Assembly (NCBI RefSeq): GCF_036906915.1
Contig: NZ_JBAKHX010000030.1
Coordinates: 1-64,000 of the forward strand
DNA from: Phytohabitans sp036906915
Lineage (GTDB): Bacteria > Actinomycetota > Actinomycetes > Mycobacteriales > Micromonosporaceae
DNA: 64,000 bases
Reading direction: 5' to 3'
Shown here in pieces: positions 24,784-32,930 of the stretch. Below the pieces are notes generated by a model, which ran no database searches, was not told where the DNA came from, and saw only the letters and a list, made by a program, of their open reading frames with translations. Every line of letters begins with the position of its first letter. Position 1 is the stretch's first letter. Both the position numbers and the translations under genes were made by a program.

Positions 24784-27201
24784 ATGAAGATTGACCGGCT
24801 GCGCAACCGCGACCGTGCCCATCTGCGTCTTGCAGAGGTGACTCGTAATCGCAAGCTGGTGATCAACACTGCTGCGCTGCTGCTGTGCGGCGTGCTCGCC
24901 GGGTTGGCTGTCGCGGCGGCGGCCTTCCCCGCCCTCGCGATGTCCGGGCTGGCCGCCAAGGCGGGCGCCGACTCGTTCGAGTCGCTGCCGGGCGAGCTGA
25001 CCAACGCGCAGGCACCACAGGCCAGCGAGGTCTACGCGTCCGACAACAAGACGCTGATCGCCCGCTTCTTCGACGAGAACCGCCGGAACGTCGAGCTCGA
25101 CACCGTCTCCGCGTTCATGCCCAAGGCGATGTTCTCGGCCGAGGACCACAGCTTTTACACGCACAAGGGCGTAGACGCCAAGGGCATCGTGCGTGCGTTC
25201 GTGGCAAACAGCTCGGGCCAGTCGCAGCAGGGCGCCTCCACGCTGACCATGCAGCTGGTCCGCATGTCCATCACGTACACGGCGACGGACAACAAGGCGG
25301 TCGTCGCGGCCGGCGAGGACACCACCGCGCGCAAGATGCGCGAGGTGAAACTCGCGCTCCAGGCGGAGAAGAAGTACAACAAAAACGAGATCATGGAGCG
25401 GTACCTGAACCTCGCTCCGTTCGGCAGCAACACGTACGGCGTGTTCGCGGCGAGCCAGTTCTACTTCGGCAAGCACCCCAAAGACCTGACGCTCGCCGAG
25501 GCCGCAATGCTGGCCGGCGTCGTGAAATCTCCGACGGAGTACGACCCCACCACCCCGGAGGGGCACCAGCGCACGCTCGAACGGCGCAACTGGGTACTGG
25601 GCCAGATGGTGGAGACAAAGTCCATCACCGCCGAAGAGGCCGCGGCCGCGAAGGCGACGCCGCTGACCGTCAAGGCCAAGCGGTCGCCGAGCGGCTGCCT
25701 CGTCACCAGGCCCAACGACTGGGGCTTCTTCTGCGACTACTTCCGCCGGTGGTGGACATCGCAGGAGGCGTTCGGTGGCAGCGAGTACGACCGCGAGCGG
25801 CGGCTCAACGGCGGCGGCTACCGGGTGGTGGCCACATTGGACCCCAAGACGCAGAAGGCGGCCAAGGACAACGTCGAGCAGCGTCTGAAGACCGGCAGCA
25901 GGAACGCCCTCATGGTAGCGGCGATCGAGCCGGGCACCGGAAAGGTGCGCGCGCTGGCCACCAACCGGAACTTCAAGGTGGACGATGCCAACAACCCGCA
26001 GAACAAGCCGAGCACCAACCCGAGGAGCAGCGGCCAGCGCGGCACGTACCCGAACACCACCAATCCTCTGATCACCGGCGGCGGTGGCGTCACCGGGTAC
26101 CAGTTCGGCTCGACGTTCAAGATCTTCACCATCGTCGCGGCCTTGGAGAAGGGGTACCCGCTGGACTACACGATCAACGCGCCGCAGCGGTACCCGTCCA
26201 AGTACAGCGGCGGCGCCCCGACGTCCTCCTGCGGCGGCACCAACCGCTGGTGCCCGGGCAACGACAACCCCACCCAGGCTGGCATCCACAACGCCTGGAC
26301 CGCGTTCGGCCGCTCCGTGAATACCTACTTCGTGCCCCTGGAGGAGCGGGCCGGCGCCGCGAACGTGGTCGCCGCCGCACAGAAGATGGGCATCAGGTTC
26401 CTGAACGACGAGGACGCCGAGCGCGCGGCCAACAAGGAGGCGGCGGACGACTGGGGAGCGTTCACGCTCGGCGTCTCCGGCACCACCCCGCTTGACGTGG
26501 CCAACGCGTACGCCACGCTCGCCGCGGACGGCAAGCACTGCGAGCCGATCCCGGTGCAGGAGATTCAGGAGATGAGCGGCAAGAAGCTCGACGTGGCGAA
26601 CCCGCGCTGCAACCAGGCGCTCGATGTCCAGGTGGCGCGGGCCGCGATCGACGCGGCACGCTGCCCGGTCGGCGACCAGTCGGCCTTCGGCGAGTGCAAG
26701 GGTGCCACCGAGGGAGGCGCACGCAGCGCGGTTGGCCAGCCGATCGCCGGCAAGTCGGGTACCACCGACAGCCACCGCACCGCGTCGCTGGTCATCACGA
26801 CGAAGACGCTCTCGGTCGCGGGCGTCCTCGCCGACCCGGACTGGCCGGAGACGACCGTCAACATGAGCCACGACATCGTCAACCCGGCGGTGTACGAGAC
26901 GCTCGCCGACGCGTCGAAGGGCAAGCAGGCCAAGAACTTCACGCCGCCGAGCCAGAAGATGGCGTACGGCGAGCAGCGGTCGATCCCGAACGTCCAGTGC
27001 GACTCGGTCAGCGAGGCGCGCTCCACCCTGGAGAACGCCGGCTTCCGGGTCGAGGTCGACAACACGCCGATCCCCTCCACCTGCCCTCAGGGCACGGTGG
27101 CCGACACCGAGCCGAACGGTAGGACGATCGAGGACGGCCTGGTGGTCCTCAAGCTGAGCACCGGCGTAGGGAGCACCCCCAGCGGTCCACCCCCGCGGTA
27201 G
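24784..27201 (+). CDS. bifunctional class A penicillin-binding protein with PASTA domain
   Basis: Peptidoglycan glycosyltransferase/transpeptidase of 805 residues that polymerises lipid II and cross-links the chains outside the membrane. One membrane anchor (about 28-52) precedes the GT51 domain with the catalytic Glu of FSAEDHSFYTHKG (near 120). The transpeptidase domain has STFK (Ser443, Lys446), SVN near 510 and KSGTT (Lys657). A C-terminal PASTA domain (SIPNVQCDSVSEARSTLENAG, about 740-795) may sense muropeptides or cross-links. The tail is rich in Ser and Pro. Start is ATG at 24784. A strong terminator follows, so the gene is monocistronic. Confidence 0.94.
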   Translation: MKIDRLRNRDRAHLRLAEVTRNRKLVINTAALLLCGVLAGLAVAAAAFPALAMSGLAAKAGADSFESLPGELTNAQAPQASEVYASDNKTLIARFFDENRRNVELDTVSAFMPKAMFSAEDHSFYTHKGVDAKGIVRAFVANSSGQSQQGASTLTMQLVRMSITYTATDNKAVVAAGEDTTARKMREVKLALQAEKKYNKNEIMERYLNLAPFGSNTYGVFAASQFYFGKHPKDLTLAEAAMLAGVVKSPTEYDPTTPEGHQRTLERRNWVLGQMVETKSITAEEAAAAKATPLTVKAKRSPSGCLVTRPNDWGFFCDYFRRWWTSQEAFGGSEYDRERRLNGGGYRVVATLDPKTQKAAKDNVEQRLKTGSRNALMVAAIEPGTGKVRALATNRNFKVDDANNPQNKPSTNPRSSGQRGTYPNTTNPLITGGGGVTGYQFGSTFKIFTIVAALEKGYPLDYTINAPQRYPSKYSGGAPTSSCGGTNRWCPGNDNPTQAGIHNAWTAFGRSVNTYFVPLEERAGAANVVAAAQKMGIRFLNDEDAERAANKEAADDWGAFTLGVSGTTPLDVANAYATLAADGKHCEPIPVQEIQEMSGKKLDVANPRCNQALDVQVARAAIDAARCPVGDQSAFGECKGATEGGARSAVGQPIAGKSGTTDSHRTASLVITTKTLSVAGVLADPDWPETTVNMSHDIVNPAVYETLADASKGKQAKNFTPPSQKMAYGEQRSIPNVQCDSVSEARSTLENAGFRVEVDNTPIPSTCPQGTVADTEPNGRTIEDGLVVLKLSTGVGSTPSGPPPR

Positions 27202-27209
27202 AAACACAG

Positions 27210-27237
27210 GAGGCACCGCCCGTACGGGCGGTGCCTC
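27210..27237. terminator. terminator hairpin after the penicillin-binding protein gene
   Basis: A perfect 28-bp palindrome (gaggcaccgccc, gtac, gggcggtgcctc) starts 8 bp after the stop codon. It has no T-run, as is usual for terminators in such GC-rich genomes. Confidence 0.85.
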
Positions 27238-27449
27238 TCAGGCGTCGGTGTGCAGGTCGCCTCTCGGCGAGTGGCGCAACGCGGCTCCAGCCGGACGGTA
27301 TTCCGCGAAGGCATTTAGGTGAGGCCCGGGGACACAGGACACACCGACAGTCATCCCAACGGTGCAGGGGTGGCCTGTGTTCCGGCACCGGGTGTATTCC
27401 AGGTCACGTCCGGAGTTTGATCGTCCTCGCCGCCGGGTAGCGCGTCTTC

Positions 27450-27644
27450 GTGACGCTCGAAGAGCTGCTCGACGACCTGTACGTGTGGCAGGAGCGGGTG
27501 AGCGCCGGGGACATCCGGCGCGCCGCGATCGCGGCCGATCTGCCCGCGGCCGAGCTCACCCGGATCGACGCCCTGCCCGAGGGTGAGTACAGCCAGGACG
27601 AGGCCTTGGACGCGCTCAACGAGACGTCGGGAGGAACGCTGTGA
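27450..27644 (+). CDS. small conserved-looking protein, unknown function
   Basis: A 64-residue acidic protein (MTLEELLDDLYVWQERVSAGDIRRAAIAADL...) starting at GTG 27450. G or C dominates third positions, and the next small frame overlaps its stop by four bases (GTGA), which supports a real two-gene unit. It is predicted mostly helical with no membrane segment. I do not recognise the family. Confidence 0.65.
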   Translation: MTLEELLDDLYVWQERVSAGDIRRAAIAADLPAAELTRIDALPEGEYSQDEALDALNETSGGTL

Positions 27645-27814
27645 ACGATCTGCCCCCGCTGGGCCAGCCGGAAGACGCCGAGCCCGAACCGGACACCGAA
27701 GACTTCGCGGCCGAACACGACGACACGGCCGTCGACGAGGACATCACGGGCGGACGTGACGGCGACCGCGAGCCCGAGTCACCGCGCGGCTGGGCGGGCC
27801 TGGAACCCGAGTGA
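27641..27814 (+). CDS. small highly acidic protein, unknown function
   Basis: A 57-residue frame starting at GTG 27641, overlapping the previous stop by four bases, with GGAGG about 7 bp upstream (27630-27634). The product (MNDLPPLGQPEDAEPEPDTED...) is very rich in Asp and Glu and probably disordered. It ends at 27814, one base before the stop codon of the converging gene. Coupling to the upstream frame, good RBS and codon bias are the evidence; the role is unknown. Confidence 0.6.
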   Translation: MNDLPPLGQPEDAEPEPDTEDFAAEHDDTAVDEDITGGRDGDREPESPRGWAGLEPE

Positions 27815-28108
27815 TCAGCCCGCGCTCAGGTTGTCGTCGACCGTGCGCGCGAGTTCGTCGAGCGCACGATCGGCGTCCTCCCGCCCCTCTTCGGCGACTT
27901 GGAGCTCGACCCGCGCACCGCCGGCGGGGTTCGGGCTAACCGTGAGCTGTGCCCGGTCCTGCCATCGCGCGCGGAGGCGTTCGAGGTCGAGTTCGGGCCG
28001 AGCGGTGCGCAGCTCATTGGGCAGCCACCCGGAGCGGGCGGGGTCGGTCGCGGTGTTGAAGACCACCTCGGGCGGCGCCGACATGCCCCGCTCGGCCTGG
28101 TACGCCAC
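27815..28108 (-). CDS. small SRPBCC-like protein
   Basis: A 97-residue protein (MAYQAERGMSAPPEVVFNTATDPARSGWLPNELR...). The opening resembles the start of SRPBCC/polyketide-cyclase-like proteins (V-F-N-x-x-x-D-P-x-x-x-x-W-L-P), and the C-terminal helix DADRALDELARTVDDNL fits the fold's last helix, but the protein is short for the family. It starts 1 bp after the upstream DUF6158-type gene, so they form an operon. Ligand and function are unknown. Confidence 0.7.
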   Translation of the reverse strand: MAYQAERGMSAPPEVVFNTATDPARSGWLPNELRTARPELDLERLRARWQDRAQLTVSPNPAGGARVELQVAEEGREDADRALDELARTVDDNLSAG

Positions 28109-28109
28109 C

Positions 28110-28361
28110 TCAGAATCCTTCGCGCAGCCGGCTCGGATCCACTTCGCGTCCAGGATGCCGGGTCAGGTACTCCGTCTCCAGCTCGGCGGTGCGCCGCAGG
28201 TGGTTCGCGAGAGCGGCGTCGGGGCCGTGCCGCAGCGTGTCGAGCCGGGTGCGGTGCAGGCTGGCCATCTCGCGGATGAGATCCTCGTCGGTCAGCTCTG
28301 TGGGGTCGATGCCCGCGTCGTCGATCGGCGGGAGCTGACCATGCGCTACTGGTCCAGTCAT
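28110..28361 (-). CDS. DUF6158-like small protein
   Basis: An 83-residue helical protein with the stretch TDEDLIREMASLHRTRLDTLRHG and RRTAELETEYLTRHPGREVDPSRLR, which I recognise as typical of actinobacterial DUF6158 proteins. Function is unknown. It lies directly upstream of the SRPBCC-like gene with a 1-bp gap. Confidence 0.75.
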   Translation of the reverse strand: MTGPVAHGQLPPIDDAGIDPTELTDEDLIREMASLHRTRLDTLRHGPDAALANHLRRTAELETEYLTRHPGREVDPSRLREGF

Positions 28362-28481
28362 GACTTCAGCCTTTGCCCGGACGGCGCGATTTGAAACGGG
28401 ACGGTCAAGGGCGCATCGGGAGAGCGACAGCGCCCTTGCACGCGGTGAGCGGTGCGATTCAGTGATGCTGAGCGATGCGGT

Positions 28482-28682
28482 TCAGCGAAGATCGAACTCG
28501 CCGGCGCGAACACCGGCGACAAAGGCCCGCCAGACGGGTACGGCGAACGAGAGGTGCTCCTGCGGCAGCGTCGAGTTGCGGATGGCTACGACCTCCGGCG
28601 CGCGTGCTACTTCGACGCACGCGTGGGACTCGCAACGTGTGCTCTTCCGCCATGTTGCGCTGACGGCACCCGAGTGGGCCAT
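28482..28682 (-). CDS. DUF397 domain protein
   Basis: A 66-residue protein of the DUF397 family, marked by W(R)KS(T/S)RCES-ACVEVA near the N-terminus and FAVPVWRAFVAGVRAGEFDL at the end. In streptomycetes such proteins are encoded beside WhiJ-like regulators and affect development and antibiotic production. This copy stands alone on the minus strand, about 1.6 kb from the two XRE-DUF5753 genes at 30273 and 31133. Confidence 0.88.
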   Translation of the reverse strand: MAHSGAVSATWRKSTRCESHACVEVARAPEVVAIRNSTLPQEHLSFAVPVWRAFVAGVRAGEFDLR

Positions 28683-28893
28683 CTACTCTCCTCGATCTGA
28701 TTGCCTCGGCCCGGTGCCGTGACGGCTCACCTTATCACCATTTGCCCGCTTTATCGGTATGTGCGAATAACTTCCGATAACAGTTAGGTGAAGGTTTTTG
28801 TGCGATGGCGCGAGGTGTGCAACAGACCGAGGAAAGCTACAACGCACCGTGACCGGCACACAATCGTCCCAACGATCGATCCCAAAAGTTGAA

Positions 28894-29205
28894 TCAGCCG
28901 GTCACCGGTTCGGGCTGCCGTACCCAGCGAGTGACCACCCTTTCGGCGTAGAAGGAGACGAACGGCACAGTGCCGGCGAGCATCACGAGCGCCATACGGC
29001 TGAGCGGCCAGCGAGCCCGGCGCGCCACGTCGAAGGCGGCCAACAGATACGCCATGTATAGGAAGCCGTGGGCCGGACCGACCGTCTCCACGACACCCGG
29101 CTCGTCCCAGATGTACTTCAGCGGCATGCCGATCACGACCAGCAGGATCAGCACCACACCCACCACGTAGGCGATGGCGCGATACCGCATCAGGGCTCCG
29201 CTCAC
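28894..29205 (-). CDS. DUF3817 membrane protein
   Basis: A 103-residue membrane protein with three hydrophobic segments and the DUF3817 pattern RYRAIAYVVGVVLILLVVIGMPLKY, GPAHGFLYMAYLLAAFD and VMLAGTVPFVSFYAERVV. The start could be GTG 29205 or ATG 29190 (MRYRAIAYV). Widespread in actinobacteria; function unknown. It lies downstream of another membrane protein gene with a 29-bp gap. Confidence 0.85.
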   Translation of the reverse strand: MSGALMRYRAIAYVVGVVLILLVVIGMPLKYIWDEPGVVETVGPAHGFLYMAYLLAAFDVARRARWPLSRMALVMLAGTVPFVSFYAERVVTRWVRQPEPVTG

Positions 29206-29234
29206 GGTCAGGGTCCTTCCAAGTCAGCCACGGG

Positions 29235-29636
29235 TCAGCCGGGGAAATCGGCAGGTTTGGCGCCCGGGTTGGCATTGAGCCAGGCCAGGTACCGGTTGTA
29301 CTCCGCCAGCTCTGGATCGCCGCTGTCGTCGTACTCGATCCGCTGGGGCGTGGTGCGGACCGGGCGCCGCGCCGCGGACGCCTGTGCCGTCGCGGGCGGC
29401 GCGGTTTCGGCGGACTCCTCAGGGGCGGCGGCCCGCAGTGTGTGGCGCACCTCACGCACCCACATGAAGACCACGAATCCCGCGAACACCGGCCATTCGA
29501 AGGCGTACGCCCAACTGAGCATGTTGCCGCCGGCTGCGCGACCTATCTGCCACCACCCCAGGGCGAGAAAACCGCACACGAGCGCGACCGCGAGCACGTG
29601 GCGCGCGAGCCACGCCGGTGTCAACAGCCGCCTCAT
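29235..29636 (-). CDS. conserved actinobacterial membrane protein, unknown function
   Basis: A 133-residue protein beginning MRRLLTPAWLARHVL, with two hydrophobic helices (about 12-30 and 40-58) and a Pro/Ala-rich soluble tail ending DPELAEYNRYLAWLNANPG. ATG at 29636 is chosen over an upstream ATG at 29738 because it begins at the first membrane helix. The opening resembles a SURF1-like N-terminal anchor but the protein lacks the rest of that family. Probably co-transcribed with the DUF3817 gene. Confidence 0.75.
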   Translation of the reverse strand: MRRLLTPAWLARHVLAVALVCGFLALGWWQIGRAAGGNMLSWAYAFEWPVFAGFVVFMWVREVRHTLRAAAPEESAETAPPATAQASAARRPVRTTPQRIEYDDSGDPELAEYNRYLAWLNANPGAKPADFPG

Positions 29637-29852
29637 GGCTCCGAGCCTACCGACTCTCTCCGACGCGCCGTCGTAGAGGTGGCGCGCTAAAGCGGCGCTA
29701 ATGCCGGGCTCTACTTTGTGTGCCAATGTCGCCGCCATTCATTCACGCACCAGCCCTTCTCGGCTATTGCCACGCCGTGCGACATTGATAACAGTCGGTA
29801 AGCAACCCGTGTGGCGGCTGGCCGCCCGCCGGGCTTAGCGGAGGGCAGTTGT

Positions 29853-30047
29853 ATGGCGCATCGACCTGGGGCATGGCGACGAAGTAGCCGCTGCGAGGCC
29901 ATCGAGTGCGTGGAGGTCAAGCTCGGGAACGACCGGGTTGGCGTCCGGGATTCGGCGTCCGGGCAGGCAATCGAGGTACCACGCCCAGTGTGGCGAGCAT
30001 TCTGCGCCGGCATCAAGGCCGGTGACTTCCGCACCCTCGCCGACTGA
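29853..30047 (+). CDS. DUF397 domain protein
   Basis: A 64-residue DUF397 protein: AWRRSSRCEAIECVEVK, VGVRDSAS and VPRPVWRAFCAGIKAGDF. ATG at 29853 has GGAGGG about 8 bp upstream, preferable to the earlier in-frame GTG. It precedes two XRE-DUF5753 genes on the same strand, the usual partner arrangement, but a hairpin (30068-30096) stands between them. It may modulate the regulators. Confidence 0.85.
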   Translation: MAHRPGAWRRSSRCEAIECVEVKLGNDRVGVRDSASGQAIEVPRPVWRAFCAGIKAGDFRTLAD

Positions 30048-30067
30048 GAAAGACATATACGGAATGT

Positions 30068-30096
30068 GCCGGCTCTGGCATCAGCCAGGAGCCGGC
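30068..30096 (+). terminator. terminator-like hairpin
   Basis: GCCGGCTCTGGC (30068-30079) pairs with GCCA-G-GAGCCGGC (30084-30096) with a single bulged G and loop atca. It lies 21 bp after the DUF397 stop. Confidence 0.65.
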
Positions 30097-30272
30097 GCTT
30101 CATATGTGGCCATTCGCGCCTTCCGCAACGACATTGGAAAACGCGATGGCCGGGTGTAGCCTGCAAGAATCCTGGCTAACAGGCAGGTTGCGCCCCGCCA
30201 GGTGGCAGCTTGCCTAGTAACCTCCCTCACGACACGGCCGGCGGGGCCGGCGTTGGCTAGGAGGGTTTGATG

Positions 30273-31136
30273 ATGACGGCGCAGGGTCCGACGGTCGGGC
30301 GGCGCCGACTGCGCTCGGCGCTGCGGCGTGCCCGAGAAGCCACCGGCCTGACCCAGGAGCAGGTGGCCGAGGCGATGGACTGGTCGCTCTCCAAGCTGAT
30401 CCGCATCGAGGCCGGCAGCGTTTCGGTGTCCACCAACGACGTCAAGGCGTTGCTCAGCCACTACCGCGTAAACGATCCGCAGCAGGTGGCCGAGCTGGTC
30501 GACCTGGCCAAGGTGGCCCGGCAGCGCACCTGGTGGTCGCAGTACCGCGAGACCTTCCCCGCGCCGTTCGTGGCCTTCATCGGCCTGGAGGCCGAGGCGT
30601 CGAAGTTGTCCTTCTTCCAGTCCGTCGGCGTGCCCGGTCTCATGCAAACCGAGGCGTACGCCAACTCGATCACCGCGTTCGTGGTGCCCGCGCAGGTCGA
30701 CCCGGCGCGCACCAAGGAGATCGTCTCGCTGCGCCGCCGGCGCCAGGCCGAGGTGCTCGGCCGCGCAAACCCGCCCGAGGTCGAGCTGGTGCTCGACGAG
30801 TCGATTCTCCACCGGCAGGTCGGCAACGCCGACGTCATGCGTGGCCAGCTCGAGCACCTGCTGCGCCTGGGCGAGGCGCCACACATCACGATCCGCGTGC
30901 TCCCATTCAGCTCCGGCATGTACACCGCGCAGGGGCAGTTCGTCGTCCTGGAGTTCGCCGACGAGGACGACTCCGATGTTATCTACATGGAGGGCGCTGG
31001 GTCGGTGACCGAGGTCATCGACCAGCTCGACCAGGTCAAGCGCTATCAGGAGATGTACGCGATGCTGCGGGAGCACTCGCTCGACCCGGATCGCTCGCGG
31101 GCAATGCTCTCCAAGATGGCGGGCCGGTTCCGGTGA
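30273..31136 (+). CDS. XRE-family regulator with DUF5753 domain
   Basis: DNA-binding protein of 287 residues. An N-terminal helix-turn-helix (about 8-65: LRRAREATGLTQEQVAEAMDW) is followed by a DUF5753 domain (about 95-270) with MQTEAYANSI, LRRRRQAEVLGR, ESILHRQVG and IRVLPFSSG. Start codons at 30267 (TTG), 30270 and 30273 are all possible; 30273 has the best spacing to GGAGGG at 30260-30265. This class (WhiJ/Scr1-like) pairs with DUF397 proteins and has been described as toxin-antitoxin-like or developmental. It is coupled to a paralogue directly downstream. Confidence 0.88.
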   Translation: MTAQGPTVGRRRLRSALRRAREATGLTQEQVAEAMDWSLSKLIRIEAGSVSVSTNDVKALLSHYRVNDPQQVAELVDLAKVARQRTWWSQYRETFPAPFVAFIGLEAEASKLSFFQSVGVPGLMQTEAYANSITAFVVPAQVDPARTKEIVSLRRRRQAEVLGRANPPEVELVLDESILHRQVGNADVMRGQLEHLLRLGEAPHITIRVLPFSSGMYTAQGQFVVLEFADEDDSDVIYMEGAGSVTEVIDQLDQVKRYQEMYAMLREHSLDPDRSRAMLSKMAGRFR

Positions 31137-32017
31137 GCCGGCGGGGAAATGGCGGCGGCCCGGCGGTGAGCCCCGCTCAGGGGGCGACCATTGGACGGCG
31201 CCGGCTGCGGCACGCGCTGCGCACCGCCCGCGAGGCGATCGGCCTGACGCAAGAGCAGGTCGCGGCTGAGATGGACTGGTCCGCCTCAAAGATCATCCGG
31301 ATCGAGGCGGGGGCGGTGAGCGTGTCGCCGATCGACGTCCGCGCTCTGCTCCGGCTGTACGGCGTGGTGGAGCAGCGCCGCGTCGACGAGTTGGTGTCGC
31401 TGGCACGTTCGTCGCGCGCGCGCCGGTGGTGGTCGTCCTTCGCCGGCACGCTGGCGCCGTCCTACATGGCGTACATCGGGCTGGAGGCGGAGACGTCGTC
31501 GGTGCTGTGTTACACGCCGACGAAGCTGCCCGGGCTTTTCCAGACCGAGGCGTACGCGGCCAAGGCGGTCCGCCGCGAAGGCACCGCGGCCGACGAGCAG
31601 AGCCAGGTCGAGGTGCGCCTCACCCGCCAGCGCGAGGTGCTCGACAAACCCAACCCGCCGCACATCACCGCGGTCATCGACGAGTCGGTGGTCCGGCGGA
31701 TCGCCAACGACGCGCAGCCCCAGAGGGAGCAGCTCGAAAAGCTGATGACGCTGAGCATCCAGCCCAACATCACGCTTCAGGTGCTGCCCTTCACGTCGGG
31801 CGTCGACGACTACCCCAGCCCGTTCGCGATCCTCCAGTTCCCCGACCCGGCCGACCACGACGTCATGTTCGTGGAGAGCGCGGTTGCCGACGACGTGGTC
31901 GACCGTCCCGAGGTGGTCGAGCCGTACCACGAGAGGTTCCAGCGGCTGTGCCAGCTGGCACTCAGCCCAGACGAGAGCCGCAACCTGATCAAAAAGATCG
32001 TGGGCGAACTCGGCTGA
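31133..32017 (+). CDS. XRE-family regulator with DUF5753 domain (paralogue)
   Basis: Protein of 294 residues with the same layout as the gene before it: helix-turn-helix (about 21-78: ALRTAREAIGLTQEQVAAEMDWSAS) and DUF5753 (about 110-285: FQTEAYAAKAV, RLTRQREVL, DESVVRRI, LQVLPFTSG). GTG at 31133 overlaps the upstream TGA by four bases (GTGA), so they are coupled. The two proteins are clearly related yet diverged, pointing to an old tandem duplication. They may form heterodimers or bind different DUF397 partners. Confidence 0.87.
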   Translation: MSRRGNGGGPAVSPAQGATIGRRRLRHALRTAREAIGLTQEQVAAEMDWSASKIIRIEAGAVSVSPIDVRALLRLYGVVEQRRVDELVSLARSSRARRWWSSFAGTLAPSYMAYIGLEAETSSVLCYTPTKLPGLFQTEAYAAKAVRREGTAADEQSQVEVRLTRQREVLDKPNPPHITAVIDESVVRRIANDAQPQREQLEKLMTLSIQPNITLQVLPFTSGVDDYPSPFAILQFPDPADHDVMFVESAVADDVVDRPEVVEPYHERFQRLCQLALSPDESRNLIKKIVGELG

Positions 32018-32031
32018 GTTCGCCCACGATC
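31996..32031. terminator. terminator overlapping the stop codon
   Basis: A perfect 16-bp stem (31996-32011 with 32016-32031) around a 4-base loop overlaps the last codons and TGA of the second DUF5753 gene. It lies between converging genes and can serve both strands. Confidence 0.88.
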
Positions 32032-32062
32032 GGTGTGCCCCCCGGCCCACCTTGGAACTGGT

Positions 32063-32635
32063 CTAGCGGCGACTGGAACGCCACATGTTCATCGAGGCCA
32101 CCGGCTCGGTCACCGCACCCAGCCTGGTCGCCTCCTTTGCCCGGAGCAGCGCCCGCGTCACCTGGCCGTACTGCCGCTGCTGGTCGCTGGTGAACAGCAG
32201 CATCGTCAGCCCGTGGAGCTCGCCCCACAACTCGTAGGCCCGCGGCCGCAACCGGTGGCCGATCGTCGCCACCAGGAAGGGGACGAACGCCACGGCGGTG
32301 AGCGCGAGGTAGGTCTGCGCGCTGAGGTGGTTGAGCTCGGTCGTCATGCCGAGCGCGATGCCGACGCCCGCCAGCATGATCGCGGTGACCGTCACGGATC
32401 GAATCGTGAGCTGGTCGGCCGGACCGCGCGCGGTGCGAAGGTTGTGCAGCTCGCACACCGGAAACCGGCGGCCCGCCACAATGAACCAGTCCTGCGTCAC
32501 GAGAATGCCGGGCTGGCTATAGAACGGGCGCCCATCGGCTGCCGTAGATGTCGCGCTTGTTACGGGGGCGGACGTTACGGGCCGTGCCGCTGGTGGGCTC
32601 ATTGCGTGTTGGGTAGTCTGCACTTGTGCCTCCAA
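32063..32635 (-). CDS. DUF6232-like membrane protein
   Basis: Protein of 190 residues. The N-terminal part has the pattern YSQPGILVTQDWFIVAGRRFPVCELHNLRTARG, followed by two hydrophobic helices (about 82-98 and 108-125) and a C-terminal segment with a run WGELHGLTMLLFTSDQQRQYGQVTRALLRAKE. This layout matches DUF6232 proteins, which recur in actinobacteria with no known function. The start may be 32635 or the internal ATG at 32602. It converges with the DUF5753 gene. Confidence 0.72.
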   Translation of the reverse strand: MEAQVQTTQHAMSPPAARPVTSAPVTSATSTAADGRPFYSQPGILVTQDWFIVAGRRFPVCELHNLRTARGPADQLTIRSVTVTAIMLAGVGIALGMTTELNHLSAQTYLALTAVAFVPFLVATIGHRLRPRAYELWGELHGLTMLLFTSDQQRQYGQVTRALLRAKEATRLGAVTEPVASMNMWRSSRR

Positions 32636-32690
32636 CGGCTCGTGAGGCGGGTTGGCTTCTCGTAAGACGAGCTTGGTGTGGTGGTTTTAG

Positions 32691-32722
32691 GATCGGCACC
32701 TGGTGGCAGCCAGGTGCCGATC
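32691..32722. terminator. strong hairpin downstream of the liv operon
   Basis: A perfect 13-bp stem (gatcggcacctgg with ccaggtgccgatc) around tggcag lies about 210 bp past the liv-type binding-protein stop and about 55 bp before the DUF6232-like start. The surrounding 32636-32930 stretch is less GC-rich and shows no convincing gene. Confidence 0.55.
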
Positions 32723-32930
32723 GTCTTCCTGCCGTGTGCGGAACCCCTCCGGAGGCAACCCTTGAGGCTCTACAGCCATTGTGCTATATGACCGCTAGCC
32801 AGGGGAAGGCATGCAATCAGCCACCTGTCAGATTGGCACCGCGCGGGTAGCTTCGTGTACGCGCTTACGCACCGGCTGTCCCATTTGTTCACCCAGGTAC
32901 CGCCACGAGGCGCGATAACGGACATTCCGC

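Noticed and set aside
24673..27216. 847-codon open frame antisense to the penicillin-binding protein gene
   Set aside because: The plus-strand product has all catalytic motifs; the antisense frame is low-complexity Arg/Val/Gly sequence typical of GC-rich shadows.
30533..32017. 494-codon version of the second DUF5753 gene
   Set aside because: The extension lies out of frame inside the first DUF5753 gene; GTG 31133 gives the usual length and a GTGA overlap.
32626..32850. 74-codon frame starting next to the DUF6232-like gene
   Set aside because: Third codon positions are not GC-rich, it crosses the strong hairpin at 32691-32722, and no downstream plus-strand gene is present for a leader role.
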